A stretch of 19,275 nucleotides of DNA, taken from NCBI GenBank assembly GCA_035252155.1, contig DATFDL010000294.1, positions 1-19,275 on the forward strand, in the 5' to 3' direction. Each line of letters begins with the position of its first letter. Position 1 is the first letter of the stretch. The position numbers and the translations under genes are program-made. This document shows, piece after piece, positions 6,774-13,804 of this stretch. Below the pieces are notes generated by a model, which ran no database searches, was not told where the DNA came from, and worked only from the letters and a program-made list of their open reading frames with translations. This DNA comes from JAICLL01 sp035252155. Its GTDB lineage: Bacteria; Planctomycetota; Planctomycetia; Pirellulales; JAICIG01.

Positions 6774-8870
6774 TCACCGCGGTTCTGCTGCCGAATGCTC
6801 CGGCAAGCGGGTCAGAATTAGATTGAATCGCCGATCTCCCCAGCCGAGCCGCTGCGAGAGTTGCTCGGTGAAACGCCACCCGAGGTCAGCATCGCCCTCG
6901 ACCCGAGGCTGAAAAACCTTGGCCGACGCGCGCTCGCCCACGATTGCCGCGAGCCCAGGTAGCCCAACAAAGCGGCGCACATTTAATACGTCCGGTCCGG
7001 CATGCCAGTCGGTCGACACGTCGCCACATTCAAGCGAAAAGGCTGGACGGACCAAGGGCGCGGCGTACATCGCTAAAACGGCGAATTCTCCTTCCGCCGC
7101 GCAACGAATTCTTCGATCGTGGTATTCGGGAACCGAGCGGATCGCTTCGACAGCGCGGCGAATGTCCCAAATTTGCATGCTCGCTAATGTCTGGCCCAAA
7201 AGCATGTAACGCCGCCTGACCTGCGTTCGCGCTTTGTCGTCCTTTCGATCCGCAACGGCAAAGTGCCGTGGCGCGAACATCGCAATCGTTATTTTATCGA
7301 CATCATCGATTTCGATAGGCAGCTTCACGAGCGGGCCCAGGTTGAACGAGTCGTCATTGAAGTGGTTCACAAATTCTTCGTGCATTGACGCCGCCGGTAT
7401 TCCAGGAGCACGAGAAAGAATGACCTCGCCGTCACTGCTCATCCTCTCGGGCCGAATCAGACAGAAAGAGAGCCGGACGCCGGGCTGGCTGTCGAACTCA
7501 TACGCCTCAAAAACGCGATCATCGCGCTCGGCGGTGGCCACCTTTTGTACGTTCAGTGGACCGGGGGCGTCGGGCCAGCCGCCAAAACACTTTTCGCGCA
7601 GGGCCGTCATCCAGCCATCGCGCAACCGCTGCCACTCTTCCTTGGTTTCGGGCACTTTCGGCGTCTCAGCCAGCGGAACGAAAGTCTCGTGGATGCGGGT
7701 GTTGATCTGGTCGCTCGGCAGGCCGTCAACGAAGACGCGTAGCTCTTCGGGCGTGAAGTACGATATGCCCGTATTTTCGACCGTCGATTCGCTGTCGCCC
7801 TTCAAGTGCCGGTTGAACCAGCGGAAAGCGGCCACCTGCAGTTCTTGCGTGTCTTTGTGCGGGCCGGCGTTGATTTGCAGACCGAGTTTGCCATCGGCAC
7901 CGTAAAGGCGATAAATCTTGCGCACCTTGGCGTGCAACCGCTCGACGCCGTCGAGCGGAAAGATGCTGTCGCTGTCGCTGTTGGCAATCAGCAGCGGACG
8001 CGGGGCTACCAGAGCCGCCACCTGCGGATAGTCCCAGCGATAAGTGTTCACCATGAACATGCAGTCGCAGTGGCCCTCCACGCAGCCATCGACCACGTGA
8101 TTTTGCAAATCGGTGATGCCGGCCACCGGCACGGCGGCTTTGACGCGCTCATCGAGCGCGGCGATCCACCAGGAATACGCGCCTCCGCCCGACCGGCCCG
8201 TGACGCCCAATCGCTCGCCATCGACCTCGGGCCGCGATTGCAGATAGTCGAGCGCCCGAATGCCATTCCAGGCCTCAACGCCCGCCGGCGTGTAACCGCG
8301 CGAATTCCACCACCACATCCCTTCACGATACGTGCCGTGGTGCAAGCCCTCGATCTCGCCGAGCTGCAGCGTGTCGATCGTCAGGCACACGTAGCCGTTG
8401 CGCGCGAACCAGCCGCCGTGGTATTGATAGTGCGTCTTGTTGCCGTAACTGATGCCATCTTTCTTCACCAGGCTGTGCCCGCAAACATAGAGCACCGCCG
8501 GCGCGGGCTTTTCCAAATCCTTGGGCAAGTACAGATTGCCGGTTACGTACAACCCGGGCCGCGACTGAAAGTGCAGGTTCTCGACCGTGAACCACTCGGT
8601 CTCATGGCGGCCGGTGACGACAGGCTTTAAGTCGGTTCGCTCGGGCATGGGATCGAGTCCGAGCATTTCAGCCAGTTGCCGGCGGTACTCATCGCGCCGC
8701 GAAGTCCAGTCGTCGAGCGAGTGGATGTAAGCCAGGCAGCGGTCGGCCAGCTTGGCGGTCTCCGCGCGAAAATAAGCGGCGAGCGCGTCGTCGTGGGCGG
8801 GCTCGGCGGCCCGCGCAACGATGCATAGAAAAAGAGCGGCGGTCAGCGATGAGAGAAATCGGCGATGCAT
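6774..8870 (-). CDS. Secreted alpha/beta-hydrolase (acetyl-xylan-esterase-like) with degenerate second domain (698 aa)
   Basis: This is an exported hydrolase of the acetyl-xylan/glucuronoyl-esterase-like alpha/beta group. The signal peptide is residues 1-21 (ending ARAA). The first hydrolase domain (about 85-360) has a nucleophile elbow T-G-R-S227-G-G-G, an acid D301 in DSDSIFP, and H338 in INAGPHKD, so a complete triad is visible. Residues about 440-690 look like a second hydrolase-type half in which the elbow is replaced by CAAEGEFAV, lacking Ser, with no obvious triad; it is probably non-catalytic. The ATG at 8870 has GGAG eight bases upstream. The frame runs back to a TTG at 9035, but that would overlap the 79-aa gene and lose the signal peptide. 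A hairpin (8885-8907) sits just upstream of the ribosome-binding site. Substrate (acetyl or glucuronoyl esters of polysaccharide) is inference. Confidence 0.92.
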   Translation of the reverse strand: MHRRFLSSLTAALFLCIVARAAEPAHDDALAAYFRAETAKLADRCLAYIHSLDDWTSRRDEYRRQLAEMLGLDPMPERTDLKPVVTGRHETEWFTVENLHFQSRPGLYVTGNLYLPKDLEKPAPAVLYVCGHSLVKKDGISYGNKTHYQYHGGWFARNGYVCLTIDTLQLGEIEGLHHGTYREGMWWWNSRGYTPAGVEAWNGIRALDYLQSRPEVDGERLGVTGRSGGGAYSWWIAALDERVKAAVPVAGITDLQNHVVDGCVEGHCDCMFMVNTYRWDYPQVAALVAPRPLLIANSDSDSIFPLDGVERLHAKVRKIYRLYGADGKLGLQINAGPHKDTQELQVAAFRWFNRHLKGDSESTVENTGISYFTPEELRVFVDGLPSDQINTRIHETFVPLAETPKVPETKEEWQRLRDGWMTALREKCFGGWPDAPGPLNVQKVATAERDDRVFEAYEFDSQPGVRLSFCLIRPERMSSDGEVILSRAPGIPAASMHEEFVNHFNDDSFNLGPLVKLPIEIDDVDKITIAMFAPRHFAVADRKDDKARTQVRRRYMLLGQTLASMQIWDIRRAVEAIRSVPEYHDRRIRCAAEGEFAVLAMYAAPLVRPAFSLECGDVSTDWHAGPDVLNVRRFVGLPGLAAIVGERASAKVFQPRVEGDADLGWRFTEQLSQRLGWGDRRFNLILTRLPEHSAAEPR

Positions 8871-8884
8871 AACGAAAACTCCGG

Positions 8885-8907
8885 AGGATGCCTGCCGAGG
8901 CCATCCT
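8885..8907. repeat. TAGGATGGCCT-family hairpin next to the esterase ribosome-binding site
   Basis: AGGATGCCT (8885-8893), loop GCCG, AGGCCATCCT (8898-8907) form a stem with one bulged base. On the minus strand it reads TAGGATGGCCT, the same 11-mer found at 9357-9367. It ends two bases before the GGAG of the esterase start at 8870, so it could affect translation initiation. Confidence 0.65.
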
Positions 8908-8952
8908 ACGATGATGCTCGCCGAAGTAAACCAGAACAAGTGCCAACCGCTC

Positions 8953-9192
8953 TCAGGCGCACAGTTCTGTCGAATAGCGGTGGAGGCGTCCGCCGTCGCC
9001 CTCCTCGACGCCGCTGGGATAAAAACCTTTGCCAACGATGCGATCGAGCAAAAAGCCCATCGCCAGGTCGGCCATCACCGCTTCGTTGCGAAGCGTCAGC
9101 CGGCTGGGCACCCAAAGCTCGAACGAATCCCGACCGGCGGGAATCGAATCGACTTCCGCCAACAACTCTTCGACCGTGCTGGAAAACCGCAT
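8953..9192 (-). CDS. Small conserved-looking protein (79 aa), function unknown
   Basis: This is a short gene with good support: the ATG at 9192 has AGGAG eight bases upstream, and the product is compact and plausible (MRFSSTVEELLAEVDSIPAG, then FELWVPSRLTLRNEAVMADLAM, and a tail GDGGRLHRYSTEL). No signal peptide, membrane segment or Cys motif is seen, so it is probably cytoplasmic. I recall similar 75-80 aa hypothetical proteins in planctomycete genomes, but cannot name a family. It precedes the esterase gene by 82 bases on the same strand and may be co-transcribed with it. The longer reading from 9255 adds residues without a ribosome-binding site and was rejected. Confidence 0.8.
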   Translation of the reverse strand: MRFSSTVEELLAEVDSIPAGRDSFELWVPSRLTLRNEAVMADLAMGFLLDRIVGKGFYPSGVEEGDGGRLHRYSTELCA

Positions 9193-9330
9193 GAGCGTGT
9201 CTCCTGCTTGAAAGAAAGCGCCGCAGCGCTGGCTCGCCCCTGTTTTGCCCGCCACCCCGCAGAAATCAATTCTACAACAATCGGACGCCGCTGGCTGCGA
9301 CTTTGCCAGATTTTCCTTTCGCTACGAGGA

Positions 9331-9378
9331 GGCCTTTCCAGGCCCGTCTCGTTTTGTAGGATGGCCTTCCAGGCCGTC
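9331..9378. repeat. Two short tandem hairpins, GGCCT(T)TCCAGGCC type
   Basis: GGCCTTTCCAGGCC (9331-9344) and GGCCTTCCAGGCC (9363-9375) are two near-identical small hairpins, each followed by a CGTCT or GTCTG stretch. The second is preceded by TAGGAT, giving TAGGATGGCCT at 9357-9367. The intergenic stretch 9193-9686 (494 bases, divergent genes) contains these, the palindrome at 9475-9500 and no convincing gene. Confidence 0.75.
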
Positions 9379-9474
9379 TGATTATGCCAATTAAGAAGTC
9401 CAACAGCCGCCCGCGCCCGGCCGTCGTTCGCACTGCGAGTCACCGTAAGTCATTTTTTCGCGCCAACTCGCGCA

Positions 9475-9500
9475 CGGCTTATGCAAATTTGCAAAAGCCG
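9475..9500. promoter_or_regulatory. 26-bp near-perfect palindrome, candidate operator
   Basis: The sequence is CGGCTTATGCAAATTTGCAAAAGCCG counted from both ends: 12 of 13 base pairs match, with no loop. The core TGCAAATTTGCA is a perfect 12-bp palindrome. Absence of a loop favours a dimeric-protein binding site over an RNA hairpin. It lies in the divergent region, 186 bases upstream of the di-heme cytochrome ATG and 282 bases from the start of the 79-aa gene. Confidence 0.5.
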
Positions 9501-9686
9501 AGAAAACACGTGGAATCTGCAAACCCGGTAGCTCTGTGGTGGGGGTTTTTCGGACATCTGCTTTTGGGCACTTACGTCGAGCGTGCATCAAGGGCCAAGC
9601 ACGATCAAACGAGCGAGCCGAACGCGTGGCATCACGATTGCTCCTGTGCGGCGGTCCGACGTCTTCAAGCCACAGGAGAGGATTCT

Positions 9687-11240
9687 ATGCGTCGCCCTTT
9701 CACCACTTTCGCCTTCCTCGCCGCGTCGCTCGCATTCGGCTGCTCGTATGCCGCCGAGCAGCGTTCCAGTGGCCGAGCCAAATCGTCGCCGACCGATGAT
9801 CGTGCGCCGTCCGACGTCGTGGAAGCCGCCCAGACCCCACGCGAAGTGAAAGCCAACCGGCCCGAGCAAAAAAAATCGGAGCATGACCGCTCTGATCGTT
9901 TTCGGGCCACCGAAGCTCAGCCGCTCACCGCCGATTTCGCCGATCAGCCGAAAGAGGGCGAGAACACCGGCTTCGACTTCTATCGCGATCCGCTCAACTC
10001 CGACAAGCCGATGACCACTTTCGAGGAAGTATTGAAACAAGACATCGACGCCAAGCCCAAGGTGACGCAAATGCAAGCCAAACTGCTGGGCGCGCGATAC
10101 GACCTGGATCCGAAGCTCGATCGCGAGGCCCACATGTCGCGCGGCAAACCGCTGGCCGTGGGACCGACTGCCCGGCTCAAGCGCGGCCAGTCGTGGCAGG
10201 CGCTCGGCAAAATGTCGGCCGACGACATTCGCGAGCAGAAGGCCTTCCCCTATCCATCGCTGCCGCACCCCAAGCAAGCCACTGGCGGGATGGTCTTCCC
10301 CAAGATGCAGCTTGAGATGTTCCCGCGGCTGGAGCGGTTCGACGTCGACTTCGACTTGCCCGAGGCGTTCTTGCCCGAATTTCCCCCGGCCATCTATCTG
10401 CAAAGCCGCCCCGAGCTGGGCGATGTCTCGCGCGGCGAAGTGGTGTCGATCAATAATTACTACGGACTGTTCAAAGACATCCTCACACCGGTGCAGCTCG
10501 ACGGGCTGCGGATGCTGCTGACGCCTTTTCCCCAAGAGGAGTTTAATCCGACCGACGACCGCAAAAGCCGCCAGCCAAGCCTGGGCGTGGCCTGCTTCGA
10601 TTGCCACATCAACGGCCACACCACCGGGCAGTTTCACCTGAGTCCCGACATGCGTCCGCAGCGGCGGCGTTTTCGACTCGACACGGTGAGCCTGCGAGGC
10701 GTCTTTCATCAGCAGATTCACGGCTCGAAGCGCAGCCTGCGGTCGGTCGAAGATTTTTCGGAGTTCGAGATTCGCACGGCTTATTTCAACGGCGACCCGA
10801 TCCATTCGATGAAAAAGGGCTTTACGATCATCCCGCGGGTGCAGGTGACGCACATGGCCCAGTTGCAGAACATGCTCGACTTTCCGCCCGCCCCGAAGCT
10901 CAATGAGCTCGGCCGATTGACCGCCTCGAAAGCCAGTGAAAGCGAACAGCGCGGCGAAAAGCTGTTCTTCGGCAAGGGCCAATGCGGCGTCTGCCACCCG
11001 GCGCCGTTTTATCTGGACAATCAGATGCACGATTTGCGCTTGGAGCGTTTCCTCGACGAACCGGGCGACGGCCCCATCAAAACGTTCACGCTCCGCGGCA
11101 TTAAGGAAAGCCCGCCCTACCTGCACGATGGCCGCTGCCTAACGCTGGAAGACACGGTCGAGTTTTTCAACCTGGTGCTCGGGCTGGAATTGGCCGACGA
11201 CGAGAAGACCGATCTCGTGGCCTTCATGCGGGCGCTGTAG
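9687..11240 (+). CDS. Di-heme cytochrome c peroxidase-like secreted protein (517 aa)
   Basis: This is an exported di-heme c-type cytochrome of the cytochrome c peroxidase/MauG superfamily. The signal peptide covers about 1-23 (cleavage near SYAA-EQ; a lipobox reading LAFGC is possible but poor). Haem motifs are C303-F-D-C306-H and C433-G-V-C436-H. The C-terminal TFTLRGIKESPPYLHDGRCLTLEDTVEFFN (465-494) is the classic end of the peroxidase fold. The N-terminal 230 residues are long, hydrophilic and not recognised. The ATG at 9687 has GGAGAGG five bases upstream; the frame is open back to 9384 but that part lacks a signal peptide. It is divergent from the 79-aa gene and convergent with aroC (44 bases), so probably monocistronic. 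Peroxidase activity is inference; electron-carrier or MauG-like oxidation are alternatives. Confidence 0.93.
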   Translation: MRRPFTTFAFLAASLAFGCSYAAEQRSSGRAKSSPTDDRAPSDVVEAAQTPREVKANRPEQKKSEHDRSDRFRATEAQPLTADFADQPKEGENTGFDFYRDPLNSDKPMTTFEEVLKQDIDAKPKVTQMQAKLLGARYDLDPKLDREAHMSRGKPLAVGPTARLKRGQSWQALGKMSADDIREQKAFPYPSLPHPKQATGGMVFPKMQLEMFPRLERFDVDFDLPEAFLPEFPPAIYLQSRPELGDVSRGEVVSINNYYGLFKDILTPVQLDGLRMLLTPFPQEEFNPTDDRKSRQPSLGVACFDCHINGHTTGQFHLSPDMRPQRRRFRLDTVSLRGVFHQQIHGSKRSLRSVEDFSEFEIRTAYFNGDPIHSMKKGFTIIPRVQVTHMAQLQNMLDFPPAPKLNELGRLTASKASESEQRGEKLFFGKGQCGVCHPAPFYLDNQMHDLRLERFLDEPGDGPIKTFTLRGIKESPPYLHDGRCLTLEDTVEFFNLVLGLELADDEKTDLVAFMRAL

Positions 11241-11284
11241 CAGAAATTTCCAACGTCTGTTATTCGACCGACCTGCGCCCGTCC

Positions 11285-12424
11285 TCAGCGCTCTCGCGCC
11301 AGCGAAAGAAAGAGCTGCCAGCGGGCCTGCATCTCGGCCAGACTGTCGCCGCCGAATTTGTCGATGAGCGCGGCCGCGATCTCGAAGGCCACGACGTTTT
11401 CGACAATCACGCTGGCGGCCGGCACGGCGCAAATGTCGCTGCGCTCGTACGAAGCGGCCTCGACTTCTTTGGTGGCCAGGTTGACCGACTCCAGCGGCTT
11501 GCGCAAGGTACTGATCGGTTTCTTGGCCGCGCGAATCACAATCGGCTGGCCGTTGGTCATGCCCGCCTCCAGGCCACCGGCGTTGTTCGTGGGCCGGGTG
11601 TAGCCCAAGTCGGGCGATTCGCGCCGCTGGTCGTCGAAGTGAATGGGGTCGTGAACCTGCGAGCCGCGCCGCCGGGCGGCCTCGAACCCCAGTCCGATCT
11701 CGACGCCCTTGATGGCCTGCACCGCCATCACCGCTTGGGCCAGCCGTCCGTCGAGCTTGCGGTCCCATTGGGCGTGAGTGCCGAGGCCAAACGGAACGCC
11801 CTCGACTCGCACTTCGACAATACCGCCCAGCGTATCACCGTCTTTGCCGCACTGGTCGATCAGAGCCTTGATCTGGTCATCTTGATCGCGATTGAGTGTG
11901 TAGAGCTCGCTGGCGTCGCGCAAGGCGCGTTGCTCGGCGAGCGTGCCGGGCCGCGGCTCGATGCGAATGCCGCCCAGTTCGGCCGTATAGCCAAACGCCG
12001 TGATGCCGAACTCGCGCAATAGCTGCTTGGCCAATGCCCCTGCGGCGACTCGCACGGCGGTCTCGCGGGCGCTGGCCCGTTCGAGCACGCCGCGGATTGG
12101 ACCGAGGTATTTGATGGCCCCGGTCAAGTCGCCGTGGCCCGGCCGCGGACGCTCCAAGTCGCCCAGGCGTTCGAGCTTGCTGTCTCGGTTGATGACTTCC
12201 AGGGCGATCGGGCTGCCCAGCGAGTGTCCCTGCCAAACTCCGCTTTTGATTTCGACGGCGTCGGTTTCGATGCGTTGCCGGCCGCCGCGACCGTAGCCCC
12301 CTTGCCGCCGCCGCAGTTCTTTGTCGATCGAATCGGTTTCGATAGGCACGCCCGCCGGAAAGCCATCGATCAAGGCCCACAGCGCCTTGCCATGTGATTC
12401 GCCGGCGGTCCAGTAGCGGAGCAT
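11285..12424 (-). CDS. aroC: Chorismate synthase (379 aa)
   Basis: Chorismate synthase converts 5-enolpyruvylshikimate 3-phosphate to chorismate with reduced FMN, the last common step of aromatic biosynthesis, in the cytoplasm. All signatures are present: G8-E-S-H-G12, QGGYGRGGRQ (41-50), GSPIALEVIN (70-79), RPRPGHGDLTGAIKY (92-106), RASARETAVRVAAGALAKQLL (116-136), and the C-terminal MTNGQPIVIRAAKKP and EAASYERSDICAVPAASVI segments. Length matches the family (350-400). The ATG at 12424 starts immediately at MLRYWTAGESHG; the longer frame begins at a TTG and adds nothing conserved. No strong ribosome-binding site is seen. A small hairpin (12450-12465) lies in the leader. This is the only clear housekeeping gene of the window and shows no oddity. 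Confidence 0.98.
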   Translation of the reverse strand: MLRYWTAGESHGKALWALIDGFPAGVPIETDSIDKELRRRQGGYGRGGRQRIETDAVEIKSGVWQGHSLGSPIALEVINRDSKLERLGDLERPRPGHGDLTGAIKYLGPIRGVLERASARETAVRVAAGALAKQLLREFGITAFGYTAELGGIRIEPRPGTLAEQRALRDASELYTLNRDQDDQIKALIDQCGKDGDTLGGIVEVRVEGVPFGLGTHAQWDRKLDGRLAQAVMAVQAIKGVEIGLGFEAARRRGSQVHDPIHFDDQRRESPDLGYTRPTNNAGGLEAGMTNGQPIVIRAAKKPISTLRKPLESVNLATKEVEAASYERSDICAVPAASVIVENVVAFEIAAALIDKFGGDSLAEMQARWQLFLSLARER

Positions 12425-12449
12425 GAATTCAGGACGATCAAGTGCGCAG

Positions 12450-12465
12450 GGAAACAACCGTTTCC
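12450..12465. promoter_or_regulatory. Short inverted repeat in the aroC leader
   Basis: GGAAAC (12450-12455), AACC, GTTTCC (12460-12465) is a perfect 6-bp stem-loop 26 bases upstream of the aroC ATG. It could be an operator half-site pair or a weak RNA hairpin; no supporting evidence beyond symmetry. Confidence 0.3.
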
Positions 12466-12511
12466 ATCAAGTTTAGCTTGCGCTCCGCCGATGTGATAGC
12501 CGCGCCATGAG

Positions 12512-12598
12512 CTACGCCAGGATTTCCTGCAGCACCCGGCCGTGGATGTCGAGGTCGTGGACCGGCTTTCGCTCGCTTACGCGTCGGGCTACCATGTG
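12512..12598 (-). pseudogene. C-terminal remnant of a DUF1501 gene
   Basis: The minus strand encodes a short open end reading ...VHDLDIHGRVLQEILA followed by TAG at 12512-12514. It aligns with the last residues of the intact DUF1501 protein at 13805 (YRLTDVHGRVVREILA) with the stop codon in the same place. Identity is 9 of the last 12 residues (HGRV and EILA unchanged), and upstream of about 12580 similarity fades. No start or body of a DUF1501 gene is present; the sequence upstream becomes the leader of the Rpn-family gene on the other strand. It is therefore the stump of a third DUF1501 gene that was deleted or replaced. The match is short, so confidence is moderate. Confidence 0.7.
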
Positions 12599-12640
12599 CC
12601 GCGCAGGCGATCTTTCAGACTTATCTAAGGAGCCGCCCCG

Positions 12641-13498
12641 ATGGCGATGACCTTCGATGCCACACTCAAGGACTTAGGCCGCGAAAGCCCGCGCGGTTTT
12701 CTGGCCGCGTTCGATCGCCCACCGACGCTGCCGGTCAAGTTGTTGAATGTCGATCTTTCGACGGTAACGCGGTCCACGGACTTGGTGATGGGACTTGGCG
12801 ACCCGTTGCAAGAGATTGTGCATTTGGAGTTTCAATCGAGCGCCGCGGCTTGGAAACACGCCGATTTGTTGGCTTACAACGCGCTCCTATATGCCCAGCA
12901 TCACGTGCCCGTGCATACCATCCTCATCCTGCTGCGGCCGCAGGCCGCCCACGCGAATTTGGATGGAAAGTTATGCTACGCTCCGCGGGAGGGGCGTGGT
13001 AAAATGGATTTTGGCTACGAGGTGGTTCGCCTTTGGGAACGGCCGGCAGAGGAGCTACTTTCGGGCGATGTAACGCTCGTGCCGTTGGCGGTGCTCGGGC
13101 AATTGCACGAGCAGGCGTCGCTAACCGAGGAGCTTGGCGCGGTCGTTCAACGGGTAGTCGAGCGACTGACGAGCGAGACGCCGCCCGAAGTGGCCAAAAA
13201 ACTGTTGACAGAGACGCTGTTGCTGATGGGGTTGCGCGTCAATCGAGACGTGGCGATTACGATCTTTCGAGGAGTTCGCATGATGGAAGAATCTGATACC
13301 TACCTGATGATTCTGGAACAAGGCGAGGAAAGGGGAATCCGCGAGAGCATTCTCGGGGTTGGGGAAGAGAGGTTTGGGGATTGCGGCGAGGACGTGCGCG
13401 CACAACTGTCTGCAATTGCCGATCTAGGCCGGCTGAAACGAATGGTGCGCCGGGCAGGCAGCGCAGCCAACTGGCAAGAAATTCTCGATACCTTGTGA
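12641..13498 (+). CDS. Rpn family PD-(D/E)XK nuclease/putative transposase-like protein (285 aa)
   Basis: This resembles the Rpn/YhgA-like family, annotated as recombination-promoting nuclease or putative transposase (PDDEXK superfamily) and common in cyanobacteria and planctomycetes. The core is visible: D47 in STDLVMGL, then the E63-x-Q65 motif in HLEFQSS, followed by the helix WKHADLLAYNALLYAQHHVPVHTILILLRP. The C-terminal half has the typical helical LTSETPPEVAKKLLTETLLLMGLRV and EESDTYLMILEQGEERGIRESILG segments and ends in ADLGRLKRMVRRAGSAANWQEIL. The ATG at 12641 has AAGGAG eight bases upstream. It starts 43 bases from the DUF1501 remnant and is followed four bases later by the zinc-ribbon gene. 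No inverted repeats mark it as a transposon. Nuclease activity is inferred from the motif; the biological role is unknown. Confidence 0.85.
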   Translation: MAMTFDATLKDLGRESPRGFLAAFDRPPTLPVKLLNVDLSTVTRSTDLVMGLGDPLQEIVHLEFQSSAAAWKHADLLAYNALLYAQHHVPVHTILILLRPQAAHANLDGKLCYAPREGRGKMDFGYEVVRLWERPAEELLSGDVTLVPLAVLGQLHEQASLTEELGAVVQRVVERLTSETPPEVAKKLLTETLLLMGLRVNRDVAITIFRGVRMMEESDTYLMILEQGEERGIRESILGVGEERFGDCGEDVRAQLSAIADLGRLKRMVRRAGSAANWQEILDTL

Positions 13499-13502
13499 GT
13501 AG

Positions 13503-13778
13503 ATGGACATGCGGTGGGTATATGCCATACTGTTCGTGCTATCACCGGCAATCCTCTATGGGATCGGTCTGCTGGTTGCTGCGATCATGTTGGCCTATTA
13601 TCGCCGTCCGTGCCCCGCTTGCGGAAGGCGCGGGCTTAAGTGCGTCAACTTCGTGATGGCGACGGTCCTCATCAACGGTCGGCGCGCCCCGGATTCTTGG
13701 GCGTACTATGACTGCGAACGTTGTGGGGCTCGTTTGAAGCTCCATCACCACGAGTGGAGTGACGAGTCAGCCGCATGA
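13503..13778 (+). CDS. Membrane-anchored zinc-ribbon protein (91 aa), function unknown
   Basis: A short gene begins four bases after the stop of the Rpn-family gene. It has one transmembrane helix (about residues 6-31: YAILFVLSPAILYGIGLLVAAIML), then a cytosol-facing or periplasmic zinc ribbon with C37-P-A-C40-G and C71-E-R-C74-G, and a His-rich tail (HHHEW). The spacing of the two CxxCG pairs is typical of a rubredoxin-knuckle zinc ribbon. No signal-peptide cleavage site is seen, so it is probably an anchored protein. The ATG at 13503 is used because it is the first in frame; 13509 is an alternative. The proximity suggests translational coupling with the upstream gene. I do not recognise the family. 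Confidence 0.75.
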   Translation: MDMRWVYAILFVLSPAILYGIGLLVAAIMLAYYRRPCPACGRRGLKCVNFVMATVLINGRRAPDSWAYYDCERCGARLKLHHHEWSDESAA

Positions 13779-13804
13779 GCTATTGCGGTTTCTAACTGGC
13801 AGCA

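Noticed and set aside
9384..9686. Upstream extension of the di-heme cytochrome to an ATG at 9384
   Set aside because: It would bury a clear signal peptide and ribosome-binding site at 9687 and add a basic, low-quality sequence across the palindrome at 9475-9500.
9588..11126. A 512-codon minus-strand frame opposite the di-heme cytochrome
   Set aside because: The plus strand carries both haem motifs, signal peptide and ribosome-binding site; the antisense product is Arg/Leu/His-rich with no recognisable motif.
11241..11284. Bidirectional terminator between the convergent cytochrome and aroC genes
   Set aside because: No stem-loop or T-run is visible in the 44 bases.
12641..13498. Rpn-family gene as an intact transposon
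   Set aside because: No terminal inverted repeats or target duplications frame it, and the family name is historical; only the nuclease-like motif is supported.
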